From: Porticoccus sp963974675
Lineage (GTDB): Bacteria; Pseudomonadota; Gammaproteobacteria; Pseudomonadales; Porticoccaceae
Direction of reading: 5' to 3'
NCBI GenBank assembly: GCA_963974675.1
Contig: CAXBDQ010000006.1
Coordinates: forward strand, 39,708 to 103,707
DNA length: 64,000 nt
Below the pieces are notes generated by a model, which saw only the letters and a list, made by a program, of their open reading frames with translations, had not been told where the DNA came from and did no database searches. Position 1 is the stretch's first letter. Every line of letters begins with the position of its first letter. Made by a program: the position numbers and the translations under genes. Of the stretch, positions 35,603 through 44,516 are shown piece by piece.

Positions 35603-36854
35603 TTCCAAGTAATCGCTCCAAAGCTCCCCGATTAGTCTCAGCCACAGACTTTGCTGCATCCCCCATACGCATGGCTGCTTGCGGGTCTTGCAACAAGGAA
35701 ACAACCAGCTCTGCCATCACTTCCGCATTTTCACAAATAGCCATACCCTGAGCCTCTCGCAACAACCGTGAAGCCTCGGAGAAATTAAACAGATGCGGAC
35801 CACTGAGCACGGGGACAGACCAGATGGCAGGCTCTATTAGATTGTGGCCGCCCACAGGAATCAAACTTCCCCCAACAAAAGCAATATCACAAGCACCAAA
35901 AAATAGCAGCAATTCGCCCATAGTGTCACCGAGTAATACTTGATCATTCCTCGAGGGAGTGAGTCCATCGCTCCGACGAACAATCTTTAAATTTCGATCT
36001 AGGCACAGCTGAGCCACTTCACCAAATCGCTCAGGATGACGAGGCACCAAAACTAATAAGAGTTCAGGATAATGCTCCCTGATCTGCTCATAACTATCCA
36101 GAATGACCTGATCCTCTCCTCGATGAGTGCTAGCGGCAAGGAAGATCGGGCGCTTTTCAACACCACACCACTGGATTTTTAGTACCTCTGCCTTATGCTT
36201 TAAGGCATCGGCCAGATTGACATCAAATTTGATGTTTCCCGTAACTGATAGCTGAGACTTACACAAACCCAAGGCCAAAAAACGCTCACCATCATCTTCA
36301 TGCTGAGCAGCGACACAGCTAATATCCTGCAACATAGGGTGCGTTAATCGAGAGAATTTTTGGTACCCCTTAGCGGATTTTTCAGACAACCGCGCATTGG
36401 CCACGATAACCGGTATATCCAGACACCGACAGTGGTGAACAAGATTTGGCCACAACTCAGTTTCCATAATAATCAATAAATCAGGGTGGACACGCCGGAG
36501 AAACCGACCCAATGCATCCGGCAAATCATAAGGCGCATAGACATGATAAACGCTATCCTCAAAAACTGACCGAACTCTTGCCGAACCGGTGGGTGTCATT
36601 GTTGTGACAACCAACAATGATTTGGGGTAGCGAGATTGCAGCTGCTTGATCATCGGTACGGCTGCCAACGTTTCCCCTACTGAAACAGAGTGCACCCATA
36701 TAACGTGACGCCCCACATCGACCCTTGGCACAAAACCAAACCGTTCACCCCAGCGTTTACGGTACTCTGGCGCTTTACAACTACGCCACAGTAATCGCAA
36801 CATCACCAAAGGTATTAACAAATACAATAACGCTGTATACAGGACACGAACCAT
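35574..36854 (-). CDS. waaA: 3-deoxy-D-manno-octulosonic acid transferase (Kdo transferase)
   Basis: About 426 residues from the ATG at 36854 (a TTG five codons earlier is less likely). Membrane anchor at the N terminus (VRVLYTALLYLLIPLVMLRL), then VWVHSVSVGE-type motif (WVHSVSVGETLA), ETELWPNL, GNIKFD and FVGGSL.P.GGHN..EPA, all family markers. It adds Kdo to lipid IVA at the inner membrane. No other core gene touches it here; it converges on tolC. Confidence 0.96.
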   Translation of the reverse strand: MVRVLYTALLYLLIPLVMLRLLWRSCKAPEYRKRWGERFGFVPRVDVGRHVIWVHSVSVGETLAAVPMIKQLQSRYPKSLLVVTTMTPTGSARVRSVFEDSVYHVYAPYDLPDALGRFLRRVHPDLLIIMETELWPNLVHHCRCLDIPVIVANARLSEKSAKGYQKFSRLTHPMLQDISCVAAQHEDDGERFLALGLCKSQLSVTGNIKFDVNLADALKHKAEVLKIQWCGVEKRPIFLAASTHRGEDQVILDSYEQIREHYPELLLVLVPRHPERFGEVAQLCLDRNLKIVRRSDGLTPSRNDQVLLGDTMGELLLFFGACDIAFVGGSLIPVGGHNLIEPAIWSVPVLSGPHLFNFSEASRLLREAQGMAICENAEVMAELVVSLLQDPQAAMRMGDAAKSVAETNRGALERLLGIIERQLSLP

Positions 36855-37047
36855 ATATATGACCAACAAATTAGAGCCAAAAACTAAAAACTAGGCGCAG
36901 CCTTAAACAACAACTTAGGGCTTTAATAGAACAGGATTACCCCAACGCTTCTGAAAGCATAAAGACATTACTCAGGCTATACTACCCCTCTAAACAGCCC
37001 GGACCTGACACCACCATTTTCGATCAAAGTCTAGACGCAGGAACCTA

Positions 37048-38274
37048 GTGAGTATGCCTACAACCAAACAACACCTCTTAGCCTGCGATATTGCCATTAT
37101 TGGCGGCGGGATTGCGGGATTGTGGCTATTAAATAGATTAGTACATAGCGGCTACAATGCCATATTGTTTGAACAAACAGCTCTAGGAAGTGACCAAACT
37201 GTTGCCAGCCAGGGCATGATCCATGGCGGTATTAAGTACACCCTGAATGGGGCTTTAACCGGTGCTTCAGAAGCCATCGCCGATATGCCAGCGCACTGGC
37301 AGGCATGCATGGAGGGCAAGGGGGATGTCAACCTTCAAGGTGCCACCACACTCAGCGATCATTTTTACATGTGGTCTAGCAACAGCGCATTGTCGAAAAT
37401 GACGACCTTTCTTGCGAGCAAAGCTACTCGCGGGCGCATCAACAAGGTCAGCAAAAGTGAGCGCCCAGCGATCTTTCAACACGACAATTTCAAAGGCAGC
37501 CTTTATAAGCTAGTAGATAAAGTCCTTGATGTCCCTAGCGTGGTGAAAACACTCGCCAACAACTGTAAAGATCGTATTTTCAAAATTGACTGGAACCGGG
37601 CTCAATGGCACCACGAAGCTAACAAAAAGGTCGCACTTGATTTTCTCTACGATGGCAAAGACCATCGACTGACCGCCAATCAATTTGTATTAACAGCAGG
37701 GAAAGGCAATGAATCCATCCTGCAAGAGCTCGGTATAACATCTCCCCGCATGCAGCGACGGCCGCTACAACAGGTGATGGTAAAACATCGCTATCCACAC
37801 ACCTTCTTCGGTCACTGCCTCGGTGCAGAAACAACACCCCGGCTCACCATTTCAAGCCACCCTTGTGGTGGAGAAAGCCAAGTGTGGTACTTGGGCGGCA
37901 CGCTGGCAGAGAAAAGTGCAAACCTACCTCCTGATATTGTTATTGCCAATGCAAAAAAAGAGCTGGAAGAACTAATGCCCTGGGTAGATTTGTCCGACGC
38001 TCAATGGGCAACATTACCCGTGGATCGAGCTGAACCGAGACAACTCAATTTTGCTCGTCCAGATAAAGCCTTTGCCAGCATCGCCAAAGAATGCCCCAAT
38101 GTTATTGTGGCTTGGCCCACCAAACTGACACTGTGTCCCAATCTGGCAGATGAGGTCATTGAGCTACTCACCCAGCAACGAGTAGTAACATCTGACACTC
38201 CGATACCGGATTTACCCTTTTTAAGTTCACCACCCATAGCATCTACCCCCTGGCAAATAGCCTTTGGAGATTAA
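37048..38274 (+). CDS. FAD-dependent oxidoreductase (DAO family)
   Basis: 408 residues. Rossmann motif IAIIGGGIAGLWLLNRL near residue 15, FEQ acidic strand end, and a GGI-type substrate loop SQGMIHGGIKYT. Substrate unknown: it could oxidise an amino acid or hydroxyacid. The GTG at 37048 has AGGA five bases upstream; an ATG two codons later is the alternative. The aldo-keto reductase gene starts 2 bp after its stop, so translation is probably coupled. In my recollection P. aeruginosa carries a like pair in the same waaA-hldE interval. Confidence 0.82.
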   Translation: MSMPTTKQHLLACDIAIIGGGIAGLWLLNRLVHSGYNAILFEQTALGSDQTVASQGMIHGGIKYTLNGALTGASEAIADMPAHWQACMEGKGDVNLQGATTLSDHFYMWSSNSALSKMTTFLASKATRGRINKVSKSERPAIFQHDNFKGSLYKLVDKVLDVPSVVKTLANNCKDRIFKIDWNRAQWHHEANKKVALDFLYDGKDHRLTANQFVLTAGKGNESILQELGITSPRMQRRPLQQVMVKHRYPHTFFGHCLGAETTPRLTISSHPCGGESQVWYLGGTLAEKSANLPPDIVIANAKKELEELMPWVDLSDAQWATLPVDRAEPRQLNFARPDKAFASIAKECPNVIVAWPTKLTLCPNLADEVIELLTQQRVVTSDTPIPDLPFLSSPPIASTPWQIAFGD

Positions 38275-38276
38275 TC

Positions 38277-39095
38277 TTGCTCGCCAAAAGAACGTTCGGA
38301 CAGACCGGTATTGATGTCAGTATTTTGGGCCTAGGTACCGTAAAGTTGGGCCGTGATCAGGGTGTAAAATACCCCCAAAGCTTTACCATTCCAGATGATC
38401 AAAAAGCTGCCAACCTGATCGCTTTGGCACATGACCTTGGCATCAATTTAATCGATACCGCACCCTCGTATGGCAATAGCGAAGAACGGCTTGGCCCGCT
38501 CCTGCAAGGCCTGCGAAATCAGTGGGTTATTTGCAGTAAGGTAGGCGAAGAATTCCAAGGAGGACAGTCACAATTTGATTTTTCACCCGAACACACGCGT
38601 TTTAGTATTGAGCGAAGCCTCCAGCGGCTCAACACCGATAGAATCGATATTGTTTTAGTCCACTCTGATGGCGATGACATGAAAATTATAAATGAGCACG
38701 GCACACTGGACGCCCTTGCTCAACTCAAAGCCGAGGGAAAAATTTGTGCTTTTGGTATGTCCACAAAAACAGTTGCGGGAGGCTTATTAGCCGCAGAGAA
38801 ATCTGATGGTGTCATGGTGACCTGGAATTTGCACCAAAACGAAGAGCTCCCTGTCATTGATTATTGCCACAACCACAATAAAGGTGTGCTCATCAAAAAG
38901 GCATTGGCTAGCGGCCATTTCTCACAATCGAATGCAGCTCTGCCAAACAATGAAGATCCCGTAGAAAAAAGTTTTGAAATGATTTTTGGCCACCCTGGGG
39001 TGAGCAGCACTATCGTAGGAACCATTAATCCAGAGCATTTAAAAAGCAATGTAGAAAAAGCACAACGCGCTGCTCTTAAAAGCGAGCAGTCATAG
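38277..39095 (+). CDS. Aldo-keto reductase
   Basis: 272 residues, NAD(P)H-linked TIM-barrel reductase. The catalytic tetrad is visible: Asp in LIDTAPSYG, Tyr in the same block, Lys in ICSKVG, His in LVHSDGDD. C-terminal GVSSTIVGTINPEHL suits the cofactor-binding region. Somewhat short for the family. The frame opens with TTG, two bases after the FAD oxidoreductase stop. Confidence 0.85.
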   Translation: MLAKRTFGQTGIDVSILGLGTVKLGRDQGVKYPQSFTIPDDQKAANLIALAHDLGINLIDTAPSYGNSEERLGPLLQGLRNQWVICSKVGEEFQGGQSQFDFSPEHTRFSIERSLQRLNTDRIDIVLVHSDGDDMKIINEHGTLDALAQLKAEGKICAFGMSTKTVAGGLLAAEKSDGVMVTWNLHQNEELPVIDYCHNHNKGVLIKKALASGHFSQSNAALPNNEDPVEKSFEMIFGHPGVSSTIVGTINPEHLKSNVEKAQRAALKSEQS

Positions 39096-39141
39096 CAATG
39101 AAAGACTTAACACCAAGCAAGATGGACTTTTAGTCGGAAAA

Positions 39142-40566
39142 TCACGTTTTTAGAATTTTATCTACAATCGCAGTTGTTGAGCAGTCGTCCAGAAAGTCCA
39201 GCACCTCGATTTCGCCGCCGTACCCTTCAACAATTTCCCAGCCAACCACTTCCTTGCGACTATAATCACCGCCTTTCACCAGAATATCCGGCTTAATCAA
39301 TTCGAGTAATCGCTCAGGCGTATCATCCTCAAAAGAAACAACCCAGTCCACCGCTTCCAAACCAGCCAACACAGCCATCCGACGTCCGACGGGGTTTATT
39401 GGACGACCCTCTCCTTTCAAGCGTGTAACAGAAGCATCAGAATTTATAGCGAGAATCAACCGATCCCCCTGCTTCCGAGCCTGCTCCAGATAGCCCACAT
39501 GGCCGGCATGGAGAATATCGAAACAGCCGTTGGTAAACACAATTTTCTCACCATGGGCACGGGCATCTGCCACATCCACCATTAGCTGCTCTTCATTCAC
39601 AACACCCCTCTCAGAGCCCTGCTCTTGAGAAATTGCACGCCGCAATTCCGGCATACTCACCGTGGCTGTACCTAGTTTGCCCACCACAATACCGGCGGCA
39701 ATATTTGACATCGCCACTGCATCAGGTAAGGACTCACCCGCAGCTAATGCCGCCGCCAGTACAGAAATAACCGTATCTCCTGCACCGGTCACATCGAACA
39801 CCTCCCGTGCGCGAGCGGGCAAGTGCAATTCAGGCATATCTTTGCGTAACAATGTCATACCCTGTTCGCTGCGGGTAATCAACAAAGCATCAATGTCTAA
39901 ACATTCCAACAATGAGGCACCCTTTTCCACCAATATTTGCTCACTGGGACAATTGCCCACTACCGCTTCAAATTCGGCAAAATTTGGGGTTAATAAGGTT
40001 GCACCCCGATAACGTTCAAAATCTGTTCCCTTCGGATCGACCAAAACAGGTACGCCATGTTTGTTCGCCATTGCGATCAACGCCTGTGGGTCATTCAACG
40101 CGCCTTTTGCATAATCAGAAAGAACCAGCGCGCCCACATTAGAAAGCAACGCCTCCGCCTTCTGAGGCAGCTGGGTACAATCTTCAGTGGTAAACAACTC
40201 CTCAAAATCCAACCGCAGCAACTGCTGATGACGACTGATCACCCGCAGTTTTGTGATAGTGGGCTTAGTCTCTGAAACCTGAAAATCACAATGTATCCCT
40301 GCCGAGATAAGTCGAGCCCTAAGTGACTCCGCAGCATCATCCTTGCCGACAACACCGACAATAAAAGCCCCCGCCCCAAGAGAGGCTATATTCAAAGCCA
40401 CATTGCCGGCACCGCCAATACGATCTTCAGACTGCCCAACATTTACTATCGGCACTGGCGCCTCAGGAGAAATACGAGAAGCCGACCCATGCCAATAGCG
40501 ATCAAGCATAAGATCTCCCACTACCAGAACCTGAGCCTTATCAAATCGTGGAGCAACCAGTGTCAT
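39142..40566 (-). CDS. hldE: Bifunctional heptose 7-phosphate kinase / heptose 1-phosphate adenylyltransferase
   Basis: 474 residues from the ATG at 40566 (AAGGA upstream); a longer reading would only add a non-conserved leader. N-terminal PfkB-type sugar kinase (VVGDLMLDRYWHG; active-site DVTGAGDTV) and C-terminal nucleotidyltransferase (FTNGCFDILHAGHVGYLEQA; VTRLKGEGRP). It makes ADP-D-glycero-D-manno-heptose for the inner core assembled by waaC and waaF further on. Confidence 0.97.
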   Translation of the reverse strand: MTLVAPRFDKAQVLVVGDLMLDRYWHGSASRISPEAPVPIVNVGQSEDRIGGAGNVALNIASLGAGAFIVGVVGKDDAAESLRARLISAGIHCDFQVSETKPTITKLRVISRHQQLLRLDFEELFTTEDCTQLPQKAEALLSNVGALVLSDYAKGALNDPQALIAMANKHGVPVLVDPKGTDFERYRGATLLTPNFAEFEAVVGNCPSEQILVEKGASLLECLDIDALLITRSEQGMTLLRKDMPELHLPARAREVFDVTGAGDTVISVLAAALAAGESLPDAVAMSNIAAGIVVGKLGTATVSMPELRRAISQEQGSERGVVNEEQLMVDVADARAHGEKIVFTNGCFDILHAGHVGYLEQARKQGDRLILAINSDASVTRLKGEGRPINPVGRRMAVLAGLEAVDWVVSFEDDTPERLLELIKPDILVKGGDYSRKEVVGWEIVEGYGGEIEVLDFLDDCSTTAIVDKILKT

Positions 40567-40645
40567 GAATATTGTCCTTTCATAATTTGCGGCTATCTTA
40601 CCACAGGGTCTCCTCGTATAATCCTGCCATGGGGAAGTCGAGAGC

Positions 40646-41281
40646 ATGAAAAAACTTTCAAAATAGGACTATTTAACTCTGCGAGAAGGCGCTGAGGTAG
40701 TTGAGTCTGACGGGCATGGAGACAAAGTATTACTACTGACGGATGGAACCTATCTGAAACTATTTAGGCGCAAACGTCTGTTATCGACTGCACTCATTTC
40801 CCCCTACGCTCAACGATTTGCAAAAAATGCTGTAAAACTGGCAGCACTCAATATACCAAGTGTATCAATTATCAATCTCTTCCGGATCCCTTCAGTCCAC
40901 CGTACTGCCGTACATTACAGTCCTCTAGCCGGAACCACGTTAAGAACAATAGATAACGGCATTGATGATGCATTGGCAGGCAAACTTGGTAAGTTTATTA
41001 GAGATCTTCACGAAAAAGGCATCTATTTTCGCTCCCTTCATTTGGGGAATATTGTACTAACACCAGAAAACCAGTTTGGCTTGATTGATATTTCAGATAT
41101 GAAGTTCTACAGAAAACCCCTGTCGAAAAACCGGCGACTTAGAAACTTCAAGCATTGCAGCCGTTATCTAGAAGATAATGAAAAAATGTCGAACTACATT
41201 AACGAATTTATTGCGGGCTACCGATCAAGAGCGCCATTACCATTGTGTAAAAAAAGTTTTTCCCACCTATTTTCAAACTAA
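40646..41281 (+). pseudogene. LPS-core-type small kinase with in-frame amber at codon 7
   Basis: An ATG at 40646 with a GGGGAAG ribosome site reads MKKLSK, then TAG (40664), then 204 open codons in the same frame: LREGAEVVESDGHGDKVLLL, LKLFRRKRLLS, a catalytic loop GIYFRSLHLGNIVL and LIDISDMKF. This is the small kinase family found by hldE/msbA in pseudomonads (often named toluene tolerance protein; related to InaA/WaaP kinases). Between TAG and position 40973 there is no in-frame ATG, GTG or TTG, so the conserved N lobe cannot be made without readthrough. CAG or AAG changed by one base would account for it; sequence error is possible. Confidence 0.8.
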
Positions 41282-41399
41282 AGAGACTAAAGCAGTCGAA
41301 TAATTACTCTCCCAGCATCAACAAAATTCTGCAAGCTCAGAAATATGAAATAACACCTATAGCCTACGACCTCCACAACAATACCTACCCACAAAAGAG

Positions 41400-42545
41400 C
41401 TAACTGACATCGCCAATTTTTCCAGAGCTGACAACACTAAGAGCTATTATCATAGCCATAGGGAAAAACAAGACAAGCCAAAGCGGCGAAGGAGTCATCA
41501 ACAATTTACTACCCTCAGTTAATGTTACAGATGCCCCAGCAACCAGAACTAGCACCCAAGGTATCGTACTTTTATTTTTTGCCCCCTGAACAAAAAACCC
41601 CAGCAACAAGGACACATACAAAACCAATGCTACAAACCCGCCATAATATAGCTGCCCCACGTATACACTATGGGAATGACTAAATTTATTACCATTTACA
41701 AACACCTCTTGGCTTTCCCAGCCACCGTATCCACATCCAAACAAAACACCACAATTTTTTGTTCTATCGATAACTTCTGCCCAAATTTCGGGCCTCCAGG
41801 ACAAGCCTCTATTTACTAGAAAATTAACATCAAAAAAGACAAAGACGCCGACCATAACCAAAAATATACACAAAAAATAGAACCAACTGGCCTGCCTACT
41901 AACCACAACTGCAAAGGCAATCATTGCCGCCACGGCCACAAAAGTTGATCTTGACTGAGATAAAACAAGTACAGCTATCCCGACGAATAACATAGCACCC
42001 GCAAGGACACCCCGACCCAGAAACAGGTTCTTTCCGCTAGAAAGAAATGCGCCTATATAAGCCACCAACACAACAGAAAAAAAGGTTGGATGACTCATTC
42101 CATTTAAAGCAGTAAATCTTGCATCAGGGAATATATTTGTTCGATAGAAAACAAACATACAAATAATTGCAAAAATCACAAGAACCGGAGCAAAATAGCT
42201 TTCAATCATTCGAGGAAAATCTGGCTTGCTCTCCACAGCAACAAAAACCGCTAAGCAAAGACCGTAGATATATAGGCATCGTTTTAAGTATCTATAAAAG
42301 GTATCTATAGAAAAATCATTCGACCAAAAATTGCTGGACAAAGAATATAAAAGAAAGATGAAAAAAAAGTTTGCCAGCCAGCAACTATGTATTCGATACA
42401 AGTGTCGCTTTTTAACACAAAATATCAAAGGGAAAAGGACAAGACCATAAAATACATTATTGATTGCTTTTGCACTATCCAAAACCAAAAAACTCAACAA
42501 AAAAACAACAATGCCTAATAGTAAAAAATATTCTTTTTTAAACAT
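41400..42545 (-). CDS. O-antigen ligase family membrane protein (WaaL-like)
   Basis: 381 residues with about ten or eleven membrane segments and the Wzy_C marker LSQSRSTFVAVAAMIAF, followed by a periplasmic loop (GWESQEVFVNG, then HSHSVYVGQLYYGG) with conserved His residues. These features mark the O-antigen ligase/polymerase superfamily. At the end of a lipopolysaccharide core locus, ligation of O-chain or an outer-core unit is the likely role. Distinctly A+T-rich. Overlaps the preceding glycosyltransferase by 8 bp. Confidence 0.8.
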   Translation of the reverse strand: MFKKEYFLLLGIVVFLLSFLVLDSAKAINNVFYGLVLFPLIFCVKKRHLYRIHSCWLANFFFIFLLYSLSSNFWSNDFSIDTFYRYLKRCLYIYGLCLAVFVAVESKPDFPRMIESYFAPVLVIFAIICMFVFYRTNIFPDARFTALNGMSHPTFFSVVLVAYIGAFLSSGKNLFLGRGVLAGAMLFVGIAVLVLSQSRSTFVAVAAMIAFAVVVSRQASWFYFLCIFLVMVGVFVFFDVNFLVNRGLSWRPEIWAEVIDRTKNCGVLFGCGYGGWESQEVFVNGNKFSHSHSVYVGQLYYGGFVALVLYVSLLLGFFVQGAKNKSTIPWVLVLVAGASVTLTEGSKLLMTPSPLWLVLFFPMAMIIALSVVSSGKIGDVS

Positions 42546-43506
42546 CTAAAAATCCCTTTATTTTACCAAACACTCCAGATGGCTTTACTTGAACAAAACA
42601 GCGACTGATCGCGTCAAACAATTTCACGGACATGGAATGATAATTATAACTAGCTGCCAGCACTGTTCCCGCCCTCCTAATTGATTTTTTTAAATTCAAA
42701 TCGCTACTAACTGTGTTAATTTTTTCGATAAGCTCTGCAGAATTTGAGTAAAGCAAAGCATTCTCCATGTCCTTAAAACCAATCACTGTATCTTCTTCGC
42801 CTTGCCGAAAAGCACAGAGGAGGCATCCAGCGGCAAGCGCCTCAAAATTTTTAATCATATACTCACCAAGACCTACATCTGCGCTGACAAAAAAAACAAT
42901 TCGGTTTAACAGCGCATTATATTCTGCCCCAGGATTTGCCCTTGGGGTCTCCAAGTTTATGTGTTTTGACACCTCCGACAACATAGCTTTTCTTTCACTG
43001 TAGGCATTGCTATTTATTCTGCCGACAAAAGCATATTCAATATCTCGTTCAAGCTCTTGATTTAAGATCAATGTTTCATCAAAAGCCTTTCCAACAAAAC
43101 AGGCATCAATGCCTTCGGCTTTTAGAGTTTGGGTGTGTGTATAACCACTCGCTAGAATCCTACACTGTGGAAGGCTTGCATAAAATTTTGAAAATCTGCC
43201 AAACCACTTCGACCCTTCAATATAATTTTGACAAAGGTCCTCATTCAAAAAAATTATGTTTTGAATTTTACGAATTTTTTTTACGTTATTAAACATATAC
43301 TTAAATGGAATATCTACCAACACCCTGTCGTATTTAGCGCATTGACGGGGAGTAATGTATCTATAAAATTTCTTAGCCTCACTCCTTGTCAGCCTGCGTA
43401 GTTCCAAGTTCACAAGCTTGCCCAAACAAGAAAACATGTGGTCATTATTGGGAAGCCTTCCCTCAATCGTAAAGGCGACCACGTTCAATTGTTTTTCCTT
43501 AGTCAC
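42538..43506 (-). CDS. Glycosyltransferase of the CgeB / GT1 type
   Basis: About 322 residues. The C-terminal half has YAFVGRINSNAYSERK, then ADVGLGEYMIKNFEALAAGCLL and a trailing Y.(Y)H(S)M: the layout of glycosyl transferases group 1 in CgeB-like proteins. I take the GTG at 43506 (GGAG upstream), which overlaps the stop of the preceding gene (GTGACTAA arrangement); a TTG five codons earlier would also be in frame. Sugar donor unknown. Presumed outer-core assembly. Confidence 0.78.
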   Translation of the reverse strand: MTKEKQLNVVAFTIEGRLPNNDHMFSCLGKLVNLELRRLTRSEAKKFYRYITPRQCAKYDRVLVDIPFKYMFNNVKKIRKIQNIIFLNEDLCQNYIEGSKWFGRFSKFYASLPQCRILASGYTHTQTLKAEGIDACFVGKAFDETLILNQELERDIEYAFVGRINSNAYSERKAMLSEVSKHINLETPRANPGAEYNALLNRIVFFVSADVGLGEYMIKNFEALAAGCLLCAFRQGEEDTVIGFKDMENALLYSNSAELIEKINTVSSDLNLKKSIRRAGTVLAASYNYHSMSVKLFDAISRCFVQVKPSGVFGKIKGFLDV

Positions 43507-44419
43507 TAACCCAGACTCCAATCACTTTCTTTATATAGCCCAACCTCAAAGCCAAAAATGGAGATAACAACAATGCTTTTTTATAAAAAGGAAAACTCTC
43601 TTTCTTTTCCCCAGACATATAAAGTGTTCGAAAAAGAGATAAACAACGCTTGGCCCTATAAATCCGCTCATACTTAGCAGCCCAATCTGGCAACAAGTCA
43701 TAACAGAAGATATGATCCACAACGCTTTCACCAACCTGTCTGGCATAAGTCACATTATGACGAAGACTATCATCGTGCTTATGAACTACGGCCATTGGTT
43801 CACTAATCAACTCGCAGTCATAAAGAGCCAACACGTGAGCAACAAAGGGAATATCTTCAGAACTTCTCAACTCAACGGGATATCTGACCCTATCAAAGAC
43901 ACTACGATGAACCAATTTGGCACAATGGGATAAATTCAACTTTTTAGTAAGATAAGCCAAAAATCGTTGTTCACGAGTTTCAGGCAAGGCATTTGTGGTA
44001 CTGTAGGAGGACTCCCCATCTGAATTAATGGACACGTGATCACCAATCAGCAGGTCAACATGGCCTTCAGTCTGAATACGCAGCCTAAGAAATTCTAAAA
44101 TCCCTTGAGCTAGCTCATCATCCGCATCAAGGAAAAACAGGTATTCCCCCCTAGAGACAACGGCACCTTTGTTACGGGCGGCGGCAGGCCCTTGATTTTC
44201 CTGAAGATAATATGTGATTTTCTCTGCATGTTGCTCACAATAAGTCTTTGCTACTGAAGAAGTGTCATCCGTTGAGCCGTCATCAATGATTACGATCTCG
44301 TAATCATTGCCTTCCTGCCCCAGCACAGAATCTATGGCACGACCTAACGTTTTACCATAATTATAAACTGGGATAATGAGACTAAATAGCAAAGGATTGT
44401 CACTCTTTACAACAGCCAT
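43499..44419 (-). CDS. Family 2 glycosyltransferase
   Basis: About 306 residues from the ATG at 44419. GT-A fold: FSLIIPVYNYGKTLGRAIDSVLGQ, VIIDDGSTDDT, GPAAARNKG, and metal-binding FFLDADDEL. C-terminal part lacks membrane helices. The frame is open for 48 codons further upstream but that part is unlike any glycosyltransferase. Contains a 26-bp perfect palindrome (44284-44309) over the VIID motif. Sugar specificity unknown. Confidence 0.9.
   Translation of the reverse strand: MAVVKSDNPLLFSLIIPVYNYGKTLGRAIDSVLGQEGNDYEIVIIDDGSTDDTSSVAKTYCEQHAEKITYYLQENQGPAAARNKGAVVSRGEYLFFLDADDELAQGILEFLRLRIQTEGHVDLLIGDHVSINSDGESSYSTTNALPETREQRFLAYLTKKLNLSHCAKLVHRSVFDRVRYPVELRSSEDIPFVAHVLALYDCELISEPMAVVHKHDDSLRHNVTYARQVGESVVDHIFCYDLLPDWAAKYERIYRAKRCLSLFRTLYMSGEKKESFPFYKKALLLSPFLALRLGYIKKVIGVWVSD
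44284..44309. repeat. 26-bp palindrome inside the GT2 gene
   Basis: Arms CAATGATTACGA and TCGTAATCATTG around TC, perfect 12-bp pairing. It encodes the NDYEIVII segment, so coding constraint alone could explain it. Confidence 0.6.
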
Positions 44420-44516
44420 GAAATATAAACAACCTCTACTCTTCTTTAATTCTACAAACTGGCGGAAGTAACCCAAAAAGGGAAGTTCTCCCCTATTACA
44501 TACCTGTTGGCTTAGG

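Noticed and set aside
40973..41281. A 102-residue gene starting at TTG 40973
   Set aside because: It is only the C-terminal half of the amber-interrupted kinase; conserved coding sequence in the same frame runs upstream to 40646.
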